Positions 8,859 through 18,450 of a DNA stretch of 64,000 bases are shown piece by piece. The DNA is from Nesterenkonia sedimenti (GTDB lineage: Bacteria > Actinomycetota > Actinomycetes > Actinomycetales > Micrococcaceae). The translations under genes were made by a program, and so were the position numbers. The first letter of the stretch is position 1, and each line of letters opens with the position of its first letter. Location: assembly GCF_012641515.1 (NCBI RefSeq), contig NZ_JABAHY010000003.1, forward strand, positions 1-64,000. The letters are read 5' to 3'. The notes under the pieces are model-generated. The model was not told the DNA's origin. It saw nothing but the letters and a program-made list of their open reading frames with translations, and did not search any database.

Positions 8859-9395
8859 ATGAGCAGGCAGGGAATCGTGGAGTACCCCATGACCGTGGAC
8901 GGTCAGGAGGTTCGGGTTATCCGATCGGCTAAGCGGCGGCGCACGGTCAGCGCCGCCCTCAATGGTGGGGTGCTGCAGCTGCGGGTGCCGATGCGCACCT
9001 CCCGGGTGGAGGTCGAGGATCATGCCCGGGAGTTCATGAAGCGCTTTGCCGCACGTCAGCCCCAGGCTGCCAAGAGTGACGAGGCCCTGCACTCCCGTGC
9101 TGAGGAGCTGATCGCGAAGTACTTCCCTGATCTGCCGATCAGCCCGAGGTCGGTGACATGGTCGACCCGGCAGCAGAAGCGATGGGGTTCGACGACGACC
9201 ACCGAGGGCACTATCCGGCTCTCAGCCCGGCTGCGGGGGATGCCGGAGTGGGTGGTGGATGCGGTGCTGATCCATGAGTTGGCGCATCTGGTGGAATCCG
9301 GTCACGGCCCGAGGTTCCAGGAGCTGGTCAACCGCTACCCCCGCACCCAGGAGGCCGATGGTTTCCTCGCCGGAGTGCAGTGGGCCAGCACCTGA
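8859..9395 (+). CDS. YgjP/DUF45-type metallopeptidase
   Basis: 178 aa. The zinc site is clear near the C-terminus: HELAHLVESGHGPRF gives HExxH plus the downstream His in HGxxF used by the YgjP (WLM/M48-like) family. An upstream RQQKRWGST matches the family's RxxRWGS-like block. ATG at 8859. It diverges from the ThiF-like pseudogene across 100 bases and converges on uvrD2. No signal peptide or membrane segment is visible, so it is probably cytosolic. The substrate is unknown; homologues are annotated only as metal-dependent hydrolases. Confidence 0.88.
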   Translation: MSRQGIVEYPMTVDGQEVRVIRSAKRRRTVSAALNGGVLQLRVPMRTSRVEVEDHAREFMKRFAARQPQAAKSDEALHSRAEELIAKYFPDLPISPRSVTWSTRQQKRWGSTTTTEGTIRLSARLRGMPEWVVDAVLIHELAHLVESGHGPRFQELVNRYPRTQEADGFLAGVQWAST

Positions 9396-9437
9396 CCTGG
9401 GCCCGATACTTGCCTGCGCCCTCCGGGGCCCCTGCCG

Positions 9438-11582
9438 CTAGGTCTTCAGGTATTCGGTCAGTGCCTCTTTCAGCGGGGCACCGTGCTGTTCGAGCTTCTT
9501 GGTGCCGATCCCCGGGATCTTCAGCAGATCCTCATCAGTTGTGGGCTTATGCTCGGCGACCAGTTCCAGGGTGGAGTCGGCGAAGACCATAAAGGCCTTC
9601 AACTGCAGCCGCTTGGCGTAGTCCAGCCGCCAGGCCCGCAGATGCTCGAAGAGCTGCTCATCGTAGCGGGGCGGGCAGGTCTCACAGCGGCGGCGTTTGA
9701 TCTGGGTGGCCACGGTCAGCACCTCCCCGCAACCGGCACAGGTCACCGGGCCTTTCCGGGTGGCCGCATTGGGGCTGGGCTTTCCGCCGCCGGGGGCGAT
9801 CTTCACGGCGGCGGGCTCCAGACCGAGGCTGCGGCGCAGCGGAATCAGAAACCGAGAGGCCTTGCGCCGACCCCGTCCCCCGGCATGCCGGGCTGAAGCG
9901 TGGGAGAGGTAGAGGTGTTTACGAGCTCGGGTGATGCCGACATAGAGCAGCCGGCGCTCCTCATCGATCTCCCGCTGGGTCTGCGCAAAGGTGATCGGCA
10001 TCAGCCCCTCGCAGAGTCCCGCTAAGAAGACCGCATCCCATTCCAGGCCCTTGGCGGAGTGCAGGGAGGCCAGGGTCACCCCCTCCACGGTGGGGGCGTG
10101 CTGGGCGGCGGAGCGTTCATCCAGCTCCGCGAGGAACTCCCGCAGGGTGAACTCTTCCCGTTCGGCAGCCAGCTGATCAGCGAGGGCGACGACGGCGGCC
10201 AGAGACTCCCAGCGTTCCCGGACCGCACCGGTGGAGGTCGGCGCTTTGGCCGACCAGCCGATGGAGGAGAGCACTCCCCGCACGGCCTCGGGCACTGTTT
10301 CTTCCGGCTCGCCTCCGGCCTCGGGCTGCTGGACCAGGGAGGAGGTGCGCAGGGCGGCCATTGCCTCGCGGATCTCGCGGCGGGAGAAGAACCGTTCCGA
10401 GCCGCGCAGCTGGTAGGAGATCCCTGCACTTGCCAGGGCCTGCTCGAAGGCCTGGGACTGCCCATTGGTGCGGTAGAGCACCGCGATCTGGCTCAGCGCC
10501 GCCCCCTGCTCCTGAAGGGACGAGACCTGTTCGGCCACCCAGGCGGCCTCGGCGTCGTCGTCGGGGTGTTCGGTCAGCACTGGGGTGGGACCGGCCTCGC
10601 GCTGGGAGATCAGCTGCAGCGGGGTCGGCCAGGGGGCCTCATTCCCGCCGAGACCGGGTTTGCGGTCGGCCAGCAGGGTATTGGCCAGGGAGACCACCTG
10701 TGGGGTGGAGCGGTAGTCCCGGATAAGTTTGACCACCTCAGCCTGGGGGTAGCTGCGCCGGAACTGCATGAGGTAGTCGGGGCTGGCCCCGGTGAAGGAG
10801 TAGATGGTCTGGGCGGCATCGCCGACCACGCAGAGCTCCTCACGTCCGCCCAGCCAGTTGTCCAGCAGACGCTGCTGCAGCGGGGAGACGTCCTGGTACT
10901 CATCGACGACGAAATGCCGGTACTGCTGTCTGATCTGGGCGGCGACCCGTTCATCGTTCTCCAGCATGCCGGCGGTGAACAGCAGCACATCCTCGAAGTC
11001 CATCAGATGCTGGTCAGATTTGAGGTCCTCATAGGCCTGGTAGAGCCGGGCGAAGCTCTGGTGATCCACCCCTGCCGGGGCCTCCCGTCCGGTGGCGGCT
11101 TCCACATAACCTTCCGGGGTCAGGGTGGAGACCTTGGCCCATTCCACCTCGGAGGCGAAGTCGCGCAGGCTGGCCCGGTCGGTGGTGATCCGCAGGCGTT
11201 TGGCGGCCTCGGCCAGCAGCCGGACCTTATGGTCGAGGATCTGCGGCATCGTCCCGCCCACGGCCACCGGCCAGAAGTACTGCAGCTGGCGCAGGGCCGC
11301 GGCATGGAAGGTCCTGGCCTGCACGCCCGGGGCACCCAGGGAAGCCAGCCGCGAGCGCATCTCGGCTGCGGCCCTTGCGGTGAAGGTCACAGCCAGCACC
11401 CGGTGGGGGTCATAGACTCCGCTGCGCACCCCGTAGGCGATCCGGCGGGTGATGGCCCGGGTCTTGCCGGTGCCGGCCCCGGCGAGGATGCACAGTGGGC
11501 CGGTCAGTGTGGCAGCGGCAGTGCGCTGTTCCTCATCGAGGCCTTCCAATACGGCTTCGGGGGCATCCTGGGCAACGGTCAT
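9438..11582 (-). CDS. uvrD2: UvrD2-type SF1A DNA helicase with tetracysteine and HRDC domain
   Basis: 714 aa from ATG 11582; upstream codons in the same frame overlap the divergent gene and are not helicase-like. Walker A is AGAGTGKT near residue 40, Walker B is VVDEYQDVSPLQ, and helicase motifs such as LASLHSAKGLEWDAVF and LLYVGITRARKHLY follow. A four-cysteine motif (CAGC and CETC) then links to a C-terminal HRDC domain (IPGIGTKKLEQHG). This arrangement is the hallmark of mycobacterial UvrD2, an ATP-dependent 3'-5' helicase in DNA repair. Convergent with the YgjP gene and divergent from the phosphotransferase, so it is transcribed alone. Confidence 0.92.
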   Translation of the reverse strand: MTVAQDAPEAVLEGLDEEQRTAAATLTGPLCILAGAGTGKTRAITRRIAYGVRSGVYDPHRVLAVTFTARAAAEMRSRLASLGAPGVQARTFHAAALRQLQYFWPVAVGGTMPQILDHKVRLLAEAAKRLRITTDRASLRDFASEVEWAKVSTLTPEGYVEAATGREAPAGVDHQSFARLYQAYEDLKSDQHLMDFEDVLLFTAGMLENDERVAAQIRQQYRHFVVDEYQDVSPLQQRLLDNWLGGREELCVVGDAAQTIYSFTGASPDYLMQFRRSYPQAEVVKLIRDYRSTPQVVSLANTLLADRKPGLGGNEAPWPTPLQLISQREAGPTPVLTEHPDDDAEAAWVAEQVSSLQEQGAALSQIAVLYRTNGQSQAFEQALASAGISYQLRGSERFFSRREIREAMAALRTSSLVQQPEAGGEPEETVPEAVRGVLSSIGWSAKAPTSTGAVRERWESLAAVVALADQLAAEREEFTLREFLAELDERSAAQHAPTVEGVTLASLHSAKGLEWDAVFLAGLCEGLMPITFAQTQREIDEERRLLYVGITRARKHLYLSHASARHAGGRGRRKASRFLIPLRRSLGLEPAAVKIAPGGGKPSPNAATRKGPVTCAGCGEVLTVATQIKRRRCETCPPRYDEQLFEHLRAWRLDYAKRLQLKAFMVFADSTLELVAEHKPTTDEDLLKIPGIGTKKLEQHGAPLKEALTEYLKT

Positions 11583-11708
11583 AGCTCTACGGTACCGGGG
11601 TCGCTGACCGGCTCGGACCAGATATCCACAGGCAGGGGCCCCCAGATATTGGCCCTGTGACCGTGTTTTGACAGGGAAGGAGGCCTCAAGCGGCATAGGC
11701 TGGCATGC

Positions 11709-13364
11709 GTGCGATGGACTTCGATGGAACTGGCGGCTCTGGCTACCCGTGCTGTGCCCGGCCTCTCCCCCACGGGTGTGGCCGATGCCCCCGATGACGC
11801 CCGGGACTTCATGTCCGCTGTGGTCGTCGACGGCGGCGGCAACCGCTGGCGTGTCCGCGGGCCTCAGCATGCCCAGGCTGCTCTGCGCCTGGAGACCGAA
11901 GTTCAGGTGCTGCGCGGGTTCTCCACTGCCATCCGCGCCGAGCTGCCCTTCCGCGTTCCCTCCGTTGCCGGGGCGACCCGGGTCGGGGAGATGCGGATCT
12001 TCGTCTATAACCACCTCCCCGGCGCCCCGGAGGAACTGGCGGCGCTGACCGGTTCGGCCGCCGAGCTGGTCGAGGATCTGGGCCGGACTGTGGCTGCCGT
12101 GCATGACCTCTCGGAGTCGGTGGTCGATCACGCCGAGCTGCCCCGGTACTCAGCCGAGCAGCTGCGTCAGCGTCGGCTCAATGAGCTAGATGCCGCAGCC
12201 GCCACCGGTAAGGTCCCGCCGCTGCTGCTGCGCCGCTGGGAGCATGCCATGGAGGAGAAGGAACTCTGGGAGTTCTCCCCCACTGTGGTCCATGGGGATA
12301 TGCATGAGGACAATCTGCTCATCGAGGGCCCCCGTGTGGTGGCCGTGACCGGGTGGACGGATCTGCATATCGGGGATCCCGCCGATGATCTGGCCTGGTT
12401 GATCGCCTCCCCGAGCCAGCAGTTCGCCGATGCGGTGATGGGTGCCTACCGGCGCAACCTCAAAGGTGAGGCCGATGAACATATTCTGCGCCGGGCCGGC
12501 CTGAGCGCGGAGTTCGCCCTAGCCCGCTGGCTGGTCCGCGGTCAGACCGGAGAGAACCAGCAGATGGTTGAGGAGGCCCTGGGTCTGCTCAACCAGTTGG
12601 CCAATGACATTCAGACCTATGGCGGCCGTCCGATCGCGCTGACCCCGATGGAGGGTGAGGAACCGCGCGGACCCGCTGACACCCAGGACTCCAAACCGGT
12701 GATGCGTGCCGGGGCTGCAGCCACTATCGCCGGTGGTTGGGAAGACGATGACGACGACGAACCGGCAGTGATCATCGACGACGGCACCGATACCACTGGT
12801 GAGGTGAACCCCGGTGCTGATGCTGAGGAAATCTCGGCCACCGGTGATACCTCCGAACAGCCCACCGGCGCTATCCCCTCCCCCGGTGCTGGCGATGATG
12901 AGCCCACCGGTGCCGTGACTCCTATCCGGCCCCGGCCTCAGGCTTCGCCACAGCCCAGCGCACCGGCTGAGGATCCGCCCACCGACCAGCTGCCGGCCTA
13001 TGTGGACGATGTCCAGGAGTTCGAGGAGGATCCGATCTCCTCCTCACTGCCGATTCGTCCCGATGCGCGCAGTGAACAGAGGGCCAAGCAGAAGAATTAC
13101 TTCCCGGCCTCGGCCGCCTCGGCTGCCAGTGGACGTTCGGCGGGATCGGCAGCATCTGCCAGCTCCGCTGCCTCCACGGGGTCAGCTGGTTCCGCGGGCT
13201 CGGCGAACAGCACCGGCTCGGCGGCCTCAGCCCCCTCTGCTGCCAGTGCCGAAGAGTCCGAATCGGAGAAACCGCAGGGTGAGGCCTCCGCGGAGAAGGA
13301 GTCCTCGACATCGGAGGGTTCAATCTATGAGCGCCACCCCGGCCTGCGCCCGCCGGGCAGCTGA
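11709..13364 (+). CDS. Aminoglycoside/macrolide phosphotransferase-fold protein with low-complexity tail
   Basis: 551 aa from a GTG; an ATG at 11724 is an equally good start. Residues 1 to about 310 have the APH/choline-kinase fold: Brenner motif VVHGDMHEDNLL, then the metal-site region VTGWTDLHIGDPADDLAWL. In most family members the latter reads IDW or VDW, where Asp binds magnesium; here it is TGW. The remaining about 240 residues are disordered: acidic, with EPTGAV repeats and then a long Ser/Ala/Gly run (SAASAASGRSAGSAAS). The fold is secure but the kinase activity is doubtful. Similar genes occur next to uvrD2/adnAB in other Micrococcales (from memory), so a housekeeping role rather than drug resistance is likely. 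Confidence 0.8.
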   Translation: MRWTSMELAALATRAVPGLSPTGVADAPDDARDFMSAVVVDGGGNRWRVRGPQHAQAALRLETEVQVLRGFSTAIRAELPFRVPSVAGATRVGEMRIFVYNHLPGAPEELAALTGSAAELVEDLGRTVAAVHDLSESVVDHAELPRYSAEQLRQRRLNELDAAAATGKVPPLLLRRWEHAMEEKELWEFSPTVVHGDMHEDNLLIEGPRVVAVTGWTDLHIGDPADDLAWLIASPSQQFADAVMGAYRRNLKGEADEHILRRAGLSAEFALARWLVRGQTGENQQMVEEALGLLNQLANDIQTYGGRPIALTPMEGEEPRGPADTQDSKPVMRAGAAATIAGGWEDDDDDEPAVIIDDGTDTTGEVNPGADAEEISATGDTSEQPTGAIPSPGAGDDEPTGAVTPIRPRPQASPQPSAPAEDPPTDQLPAYVDDVQEFEEDPISSSLPIRPDARSEQRAKQKNYFPASAASAASGRSAGSAASASSAASTGSAGSAGSANSTGSAASAPSAASAEESESEKPQGEASAEKESSTSEGSIYERHPGLRPPGS

Positions 13365-13457
13365 TCCGGCTGATCGATCCGGCCCCGTGGATTATGGGGT
13401 CACGGCCGTCACATCTGAATTGGGAATGATTGCCGGTTTCCTGAGGTTGGGCGTTCA

Positions 13458-14696
13458 GTGAGCGAGAAGACCCCCACCTCCCAGCCGGTCCCCTTGGTGA
13501 CCAACAGCGGCCCCCACCTGACACGCCGTCAGGTGGCCCTGGCCATTCTGGCCCTGGCCACCGGTGGTTTCGCCATCGGGGTCACAGAGTTCGCGATTAT
13601 GGGACTGCAGCGCGAGATCGTGGCCGATCTCGGGGTCTCCCTGGGCCAGGGCGGCATGCTGGTGACCGCCTATGCCCTCGGTGTGGTGGTCGGGGCCCCG
13701 ATCCTCTCCCTGGGTGGGGCCAAACGGGAGCGCCGCGGTTATGCTCTGCTGCTGCTGGTGCTCTTCATCGCCGCCCACCTGTTCAGTTTCCTGGCCCCGA
13801 ATTTCGAGACCCTGGTCGTCTCCCGTTTCCTCTCCGGGCTGCCCCATGGGGCTTTCTTCGCCACGGCCGCGCTGATGGCTGCTCAGATGGCCGGACCGGC
13901 CAAACGCGGCCGGGCTATTGCCGTGGTGCTCTCGGGTCTGGCCATCGCCAATCTCACCGGTGTGCCGGCGGTGACCTGGGTGGGTCAGGCCTTCGGCTGG
14001 CGGTGGATGTTCGCTGTGGTCGCCATCCTGGGTGCGATGACCATGCTGGCCCTGTTGATCTATGCCCCACGGATCCACCCGCCCCAGGGCGCCTCGGTCC
14101 GCGGGGAACTGCGTGCCCTGGCTAATCAGCGGCTCTGGGTCGGCATCGGACTGGCGATCATCGGATTCTCCGGAATGTTCGCCATCTACACCTATCTGAC
14201 ACATGTGGCGGTGGAGGTCACCGGTTTCAGTGACAGCTTCCTGCCCTGGGTGGTGCTGATCTTCGGCTCCGGAATGGTCACCGGCACATTCCTGGGCGGC
14301 TATTTCTCAGATAAGTCTGTCTTGGGCACAGTGCTGGTGGCGATGAGCCTGGTGGCACTGTTCATGACGCTCTTCGGCCTCTTGGCCCATATTCCCTGGC
14401 TGATGCTTCTGCTGCTGTTCCTGGTGGGCTGCTCGGCCTCCACCCTGGGCCCTTCGATGCAGACTCATCTGATCGACACCGCCCCGAAGGCCCCGCAGCT
14501 TGCGGCAAGTTTCCACCATTCGGCCTTCAACGCTGCCAATGCCCTGGGTGCGGTCGCCGGTGCCCTGGTGATCGCCGATCGTGAGGGAGACTGGCTGCGC
14601 GCCCCCGCCTATGTGGGCGCGGCCGCAGCGGTGATCGGTGTGCTGATCACCCTCTACGCCATCATGCTGACCAAACGGGCCGGCCAGAAGGTCTGA
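13458..14696 (+). CDS. MFS exporter, DHA1 (AraJ/Cmx-like) family
   Basis: 412 aa with about 12 hydrophobic helices. Motifs GGFAIGVTEFAIMGL (helix 1), TAYALGVVVGAP (helix 2) and the loop KRERRGYALL are typical of the DHA1 drug/arabinose-efflux branch of the major facilitator superfamily. A proton-driven exporter is expected; the substrate cannot be read from sequence. GTG start, 93 bases after the phosphotransferase gene, possibly cotranscribed. Its 3' end overlaps the convergent adnB gene by 35 bases. Confidence 0.88.
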   Translation: MSEKTPTSQPVPLVTNSGPHLTRRQVALAILALATGGFAIGVTEFAIMGLQREIVADLGVSLGQGGMLVTAYALGVVVGAPILSLGGAKRERRGYALLLLVLFIAAHLFSFLAPNFETLVVSRFLSGLPHGAFFATAALMAAQMAGPAKRGRAIAVVLSGLAIANLTGVPAVTWVGQAFGWRWMFAVVAILGAMTMLALLIYAPRIHPPQGASVRGELRALANQRLWVGIGLAIIGFSGMFAIYTYLTHVAVEVTGFSDSFLPWVVLIFGSGMVTGTFLGGYFSDKSVLGTVLVAMSLVALFMTLFGLLAHIPWLMLLLLFLVGCSASTLGPSMQTHLIDTAPKAPQLAASFHHSAFNAANALGAVAGALVIADREGDWLRAPAYVGAAAAVIGVLITLYAIMLTKRAGQKV

Positions 14697-17600
14697 CTCC
14701 GCGGATGAGTTCCTGCAGCTCTTCGGCGCTCTGCAGGCGCTGGGGAGTCAGTGTCCGACCGGCGTCGAGATAGACGAAGTGGGCGTTGATCTGCTCCGCC
14801 GGGACCCCGTAGATCCTGCTGAAGGCCAGCCGGTAGATGGCCAGCTGCAGCTGTTTGGCCTCGAGGTCCGCCCCGGTGGGCACTGATCCAGTCTTCCAGT
14901 CGACCAGATCCCAGCTGCACTGGGCCATCTTCGCGTTCCGCTCGAGCTTGGGCAGCTGCTCCCAGCGTTCGAAATCCCCGGTGCCCAGCTGCCTGCCCTG
15001 AGGGTCTGAGCCGAACACGGCATCGATCCGGCCCCGGAGCATCACGCCCTCCACAGAGGTCTCCACCGGGATCTCCATGGCGAAGACCTGCCGCTGAGCC
15101 CAGGGGGTGGACCGGAAGTTCTCCTTGACCGTGGCGAGGTCGAAGAGCTGCTCGAGGTCCTTCTCGGTAGAGACGGCGTCGTCGATCTCTGGGAAAGGTG
15201 CCACGGCGTCGAACTGCTGCTCCACCCAGGCGTGGACCACGGTTCCGCGCCGGGCCTGGCGGTGCGGGCGCTGTGGGACGGGCCTGCGGACCTGCTCGAG
15301 CACTGGCTGGGGGTCCTGGGCCAGGGCCACCACTGTGGAGGCGCTCATCTGGGCTGGAAGCTCGGTGCCTCCCCGGTCGCGCCGGGCCAGCTGGTGGCGG
15401 CGGATCACGGCCTGGGCCTGGGCAAGCCAGCCTCGCCGGGGTGATTCCTGTTGGGCCTCAGAATCGACGACGACGTTCTCGGCTGCCGCCTCCCGCACTG
15501 CCTGTGCGGCGGCGGTCATCGCCGGTCGGCGGGTGGGCAGCTGCTGGGGCTGTTCATCGGCCACCGGGTGGTATTCGTCCACACTGGTGGGATCCTCGGT
15601 ATCAGCCCGTTCCAGGCGCACTCGTCTCATAGGCACCGCGGCCAGGGGGTCATAGGGCCATTGGGCTTCGGTGAGCAGCCCGGCCTCGGGGTTCTCCGGC
15701 TGATCCTCGGGGTCGAATTCGTACCAGTTCAGCTCGGTGAAGCTCTCCGGCTGGTTGGTCTCCTGGGCGGCCTGCCTGATGTCGCTGAGGAATTCGCTGG
15801 CCTCCTTGCCCCCGGATGCACCGTAGAAACTGGCTCCTGTGCAGATGAGCCGGCTGCGTGCCCGGGTGAGGGCGACATAGGCCAGGCGGCGCTGTTCCTG
15901 GCGGCTGAAGGCATAGCAGTCCTCGCTGAAGACCCGTCCGCCGGTGTTCTCATAGGCTTTGGTGGAATTGCGTCCCGAGGAGCAGACCCAGAAGCTGATG
16001 CTCTCCTGGTCGGAGTCCCATTGGGGCAGGGCCGCATGGTCACCGCGCAGGGGCCAGGGCAGATTCGCCTGGGCGTTGAGCCAGTTCTGTGCCCGGGCCC
16101 GGGCGGCGGGGAAGAGGTCCTCGCGCAGCCCAGCCACCGCCACCACATCCCATTCCAGCCCTTTGGAGGCGTGGACGGTCAGCAGTTGCACTGCCCCGGG
16201 GGCCGGTTCCTGGGCGGCCTGTTCCAGACCCCGCTCATTGGCTGCGGCGGCATCGAGCCAGTCGAGGAAACCGGTGAGATCAGTGGGGTCTTCTCCTTCG
16301 GCGAAGCTCTGGGCATAGCCGATCAGCGCATCCAGCTGGGCGGTGGGATGAGCAGCGGGCTGGGCGCCTGCTGAGTCTGTGGGGCCTGTGTCCTCAGAAA
16401 CCGGGCGGGCGGCGACCTCCACATCCAGACCGGTCTCCTGCACCAGGCGGTGGATCAGGGTGCCGAGGTCGAGGCCGATGAGCCGGCGCAGGGTCGCGAA
16501 ATCTTGTTTCGCCCCCAGCAGGCGCTGGGCTCCCTCGGTGGAGAATCCCAGGCTTTCGGTGAGTCGTTGGGTGTCCTCGGGCAGGGCGGCCAGGGCTTCG
16601 GCCAGGGACTGCAGCTCCGCGGTATCGGCCTCTGCGGTGGTCAGCGGCTCCTCGCCGGCGGAGGGGCGGCGCCGGCCGGCCAGGGATGAGGCATAGGCTC
16701 CCAGTCGGTGCAGATCCCGTGGGCCGATTCGGTAGCGGGCTCCGGCCAGGATCCGCATCAGGGCATCGGAACGGCCGGGGTCATTGAGCACCCGCAGATA
16801 GCTGATGGTCTCTGCCACCTCGGGCACATGCAGCAGTCCCTGCAGGCTCAGCAGTTGGTAGTGCACTCCGGCGGCTCGTAGGCCTTCTGCGATGGCGGCC
16901 AGCCGGCCGTGGGTGGGCGCCAGCACCGCACAGGAGGGCTGTTCCTCCGTGGGTTTCGCAGTCCCCTCATCGGTGTTCACCACCTGACGGAGTTGGGCGA
17001 TGATCGCCTCGGTCTCCTCGGCTTCGGTGTGGAAGAAGCCATAGTGGACCTCACCGGCTGCCACTTTCTCCGGCGGCAGGATGGGCTCGCCCCCGGAGCT
17101 CAGCGGCTGCTCGGGGTCTTTATCCGCCTGATCGGGGGTGATCAGGGGCTTCAATTCGCCACGTAGCTTCGCAGTGGAGGCATCCCAGGGGTTATCGGCG
17201 TCCCTGCTCAGCGGGGCGACGATGGCGTTGGCGGTGGCCAGGATGCTGCGCCCGTTGCGCCAGGCCACGGTCAGCTGGCGGATGGGGGCCGGCCGGTATC
17301 TGGGGGTGGCGTCGTCGTTCTCGGTCCGGGGGAATCGGTGGGGGAAGGAGAAGAGCTGGCCTGCCGAGGCTCCGCGGAATCCGTAGATGGACTGATTGGG
17401 GTCGCCGACGGCGGTGACGGCCTTCTCGGTGCCGGCTCCGTAGAGTTGGGCGAAGAGTTCCAGCTGGGCGTAGGAGGTGTCCTGGAATTCGTCGAGCAGC
17501 ACCAGCCGGTATTTCTCCCGTTCGGCCTCCACAGCCTGGGGTGCCTCCTGGACGATCCGGACGGCATGGCGCAGGAGGTCACCGAAGTCCATCACCCCCA

Positions 17601-18450
17601 GTTCTGCCTTGGCCTGGTGGTATTTGGTGACCAGTCCGGGCAGGGCCTGCCGGGTCTTCAGCAGATCCAGCAGGGCCTGTTCCTTCTGGCCGAGCTTGGG
17701 GGGTTTGGGCTGGTAGTCGGGGTCCTTGGCGAGTTTCTTCTGCTCCTTGGCCTCATGTTCGGCGAATTTGAGGTCCCGGAGGCGCTCGGCGCGTTCGATC
17801 TCGGTCTGCAGGAAACCGACGACGTCGGCGGGGTTCCTCAGATGCTCGGCACAGTCACCTGCCAGGGTGAGCACCTGTCCGGGCAGGGAGCTGACAGTTG
17901 CCCCGGTCTCCACGAAGGTGTGGCCCTCCTCGAAGCTCTCCACAAGGGGGGCGACGATCTGCCAGGCCTGGGCCTCTCCGATGAGCTGGGTTTCGGGTTC
18001 CAGGCCGATATGCATCCCGTATTCGGTGACCAGGGATTGGGCATAGGCGTGGTAGGTGGAGATCACCGGGGCCAGCAGGGCGGCGGGGTCCAGCTGGGCG
18101 GTTGCCGGGCCGGTGTCCTCAGACTCGGCTGGCAGCAGGGTTTCGGCGGTGATGAGCCCAGCCCGCAGAAGGTGGGCGAGTTTGCCGGTGACCCGTTCGC
18201 GCAGTTCTCCGGCTGCTTTGCGGGTGAAAGTGACCCCGAGGATCTCATCGGGCCGGATGATCGCATTGGCCACGAGGTAGACCACCCGGTCGGCCATAGT
18301 GGCGGTTTTGCCGGATCCTGCCCCGGCGATCACCAGGGTGGGTTCCAGGGGCGCTTCGATGACCTTACGCTGTTCGGGGGTGGGCGGTGGGTTCCCGAGG
18401 GCCTGGGCGATCTCGGTGGAGCTGTAGCGGGGATGCTGGCCTGCACTCAT
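14662..18450 (-). CDS. adnB: AdnB-type helicase-nuclease subunit
   Basis: 1262 aa from ATG 18450, which forms an ATGA overlap with the adnA stop; a GTG 30 bases upstream is less likely. The N-terminal UvrD-like motor has an intact Walker A (VIAGAGSGKT), Walker B (VLLDEFQDTSYAQ) and SF1 motifs VHASKGLEWDVVAV and LAYVALTRARSRL. The C-terminus is a RecB-like PD-(D/E)XK nuclease: GRIDAVF, LVDWKTG and KQLQLAIYRLAF. In mycobacteria AdnAB is a dimeric motor-nuclease that resects double-strand breaks, and AdnB supplies the main motor. Longer than the M. smegmatis protein (about 1095 aa). Its last 35 bases overlap the convergent MFS gene. Confidence 0.92.
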   Translation of the reverse strand: MSAGQHPRYSSTEIAQALGNPPPTPEQRKVIEAPLEPTLVIAGAGSGKTATMADRVVYLVANAIIRPDEILGVTFTRKAAGELRERVTGKLAHLLRAGLITAETLLPAESEDTGPATAQLDPAALLAPVISTYHAYAQSLVTEYGMHIGLEPETQLIGEAQAWQIVAPLVESFEEGHTFVETGATVSSLPGQVLTLAGDCAEHLRNPADVVGFLQTEIERAERLRDLKFAEHEAKEQKKLAKDPDYQPKPPKLGQKEQALLDLLKTRQALPGLVTKYHQAKAELGVMDFGDLLRHAVRIVQEAPQAVEAEREKYRLVLLDEFQDTSYAQLELFAQLYGAGTEKAVTAVGDPNQSIYGFRGASAGQLFSFPHRFPRTENDDATPRYRPAPIRQLTVAWRNGRSILATANAIVAPLSRDADNPWDASTAKLRGELKPLITPDQADKDPEQPLSSGGEPILPPEKVAAGEVHYGFFHTEAEETEAIIAQLRQVVNTDEGTAKPTEEQPSCAVLAPTHGRLAAIAEGLRAAGVHYQLLSLQGLLHVPEVAETISYLRVLNDPGRSDALMRILAGARYRIGPRDLHRLGAYASSLAGRRRPSAGEEPLTTAEADTAELQSLAEALAALPEDTQRLTESLGFSTEGAQRLLGAKQDFATLRRLIGLDLGTLIHRLVQETGLDVEVAARPVSEDTGPTDSAGAQPAAHPTAQLDALIGYAQSFAEGEDPTDLTGFLDWLDAAAANERGLEQAAQEPAPGAVQLLTVHASKGLEWDVVAVAGLREDLFPAARARAQNWLNAQANLPWPLRGDHAALPQWDSDQESISFWVCSSGRNSTKAYENTGGRVFSEDCYAFSRQEQRRLAYVALTRARSRLICTGASFYGASGGKEASEFLSDIRQAAQETNQPESFTELNWYEFDPEDQPENPEAGLLTEAQWPYDPLAAVPMRRVRLERADTEDPTSVDEYHPVADEQPQQLPTRRPAMTAAAQAVREAAAENVVVDSEAQQESPRRGWLAQAQAVIRRHQLARRDRGGTELPAQMSASTVVALAQDPQPVLEQVRRPVPQRPHRQARRGTVVHAWVEQQFDAVAPFPEIDDAVSTEKDLEQLFDLATVKENFRSTPWAQRQVFAMEIPVETSVEGVMLRGRIDAVFGSDPQGRQLGTGDFERWEQLPKLERNAKMAQCSWDLVDWKTGSVPTGADLEAKQLQLAIYRLAFSRIYGVPAEQINAHFVYLDAGRTLTPQRLQSAEELQELIRGVRPSGRPVWSA

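Noticed and set aside
10059-11660. 533-aa plus-strand open frame opposite uvrD2
   Set aside because: Opposite strand of a motif-complete helicase, so it is a shadow of high-GC codon bias.
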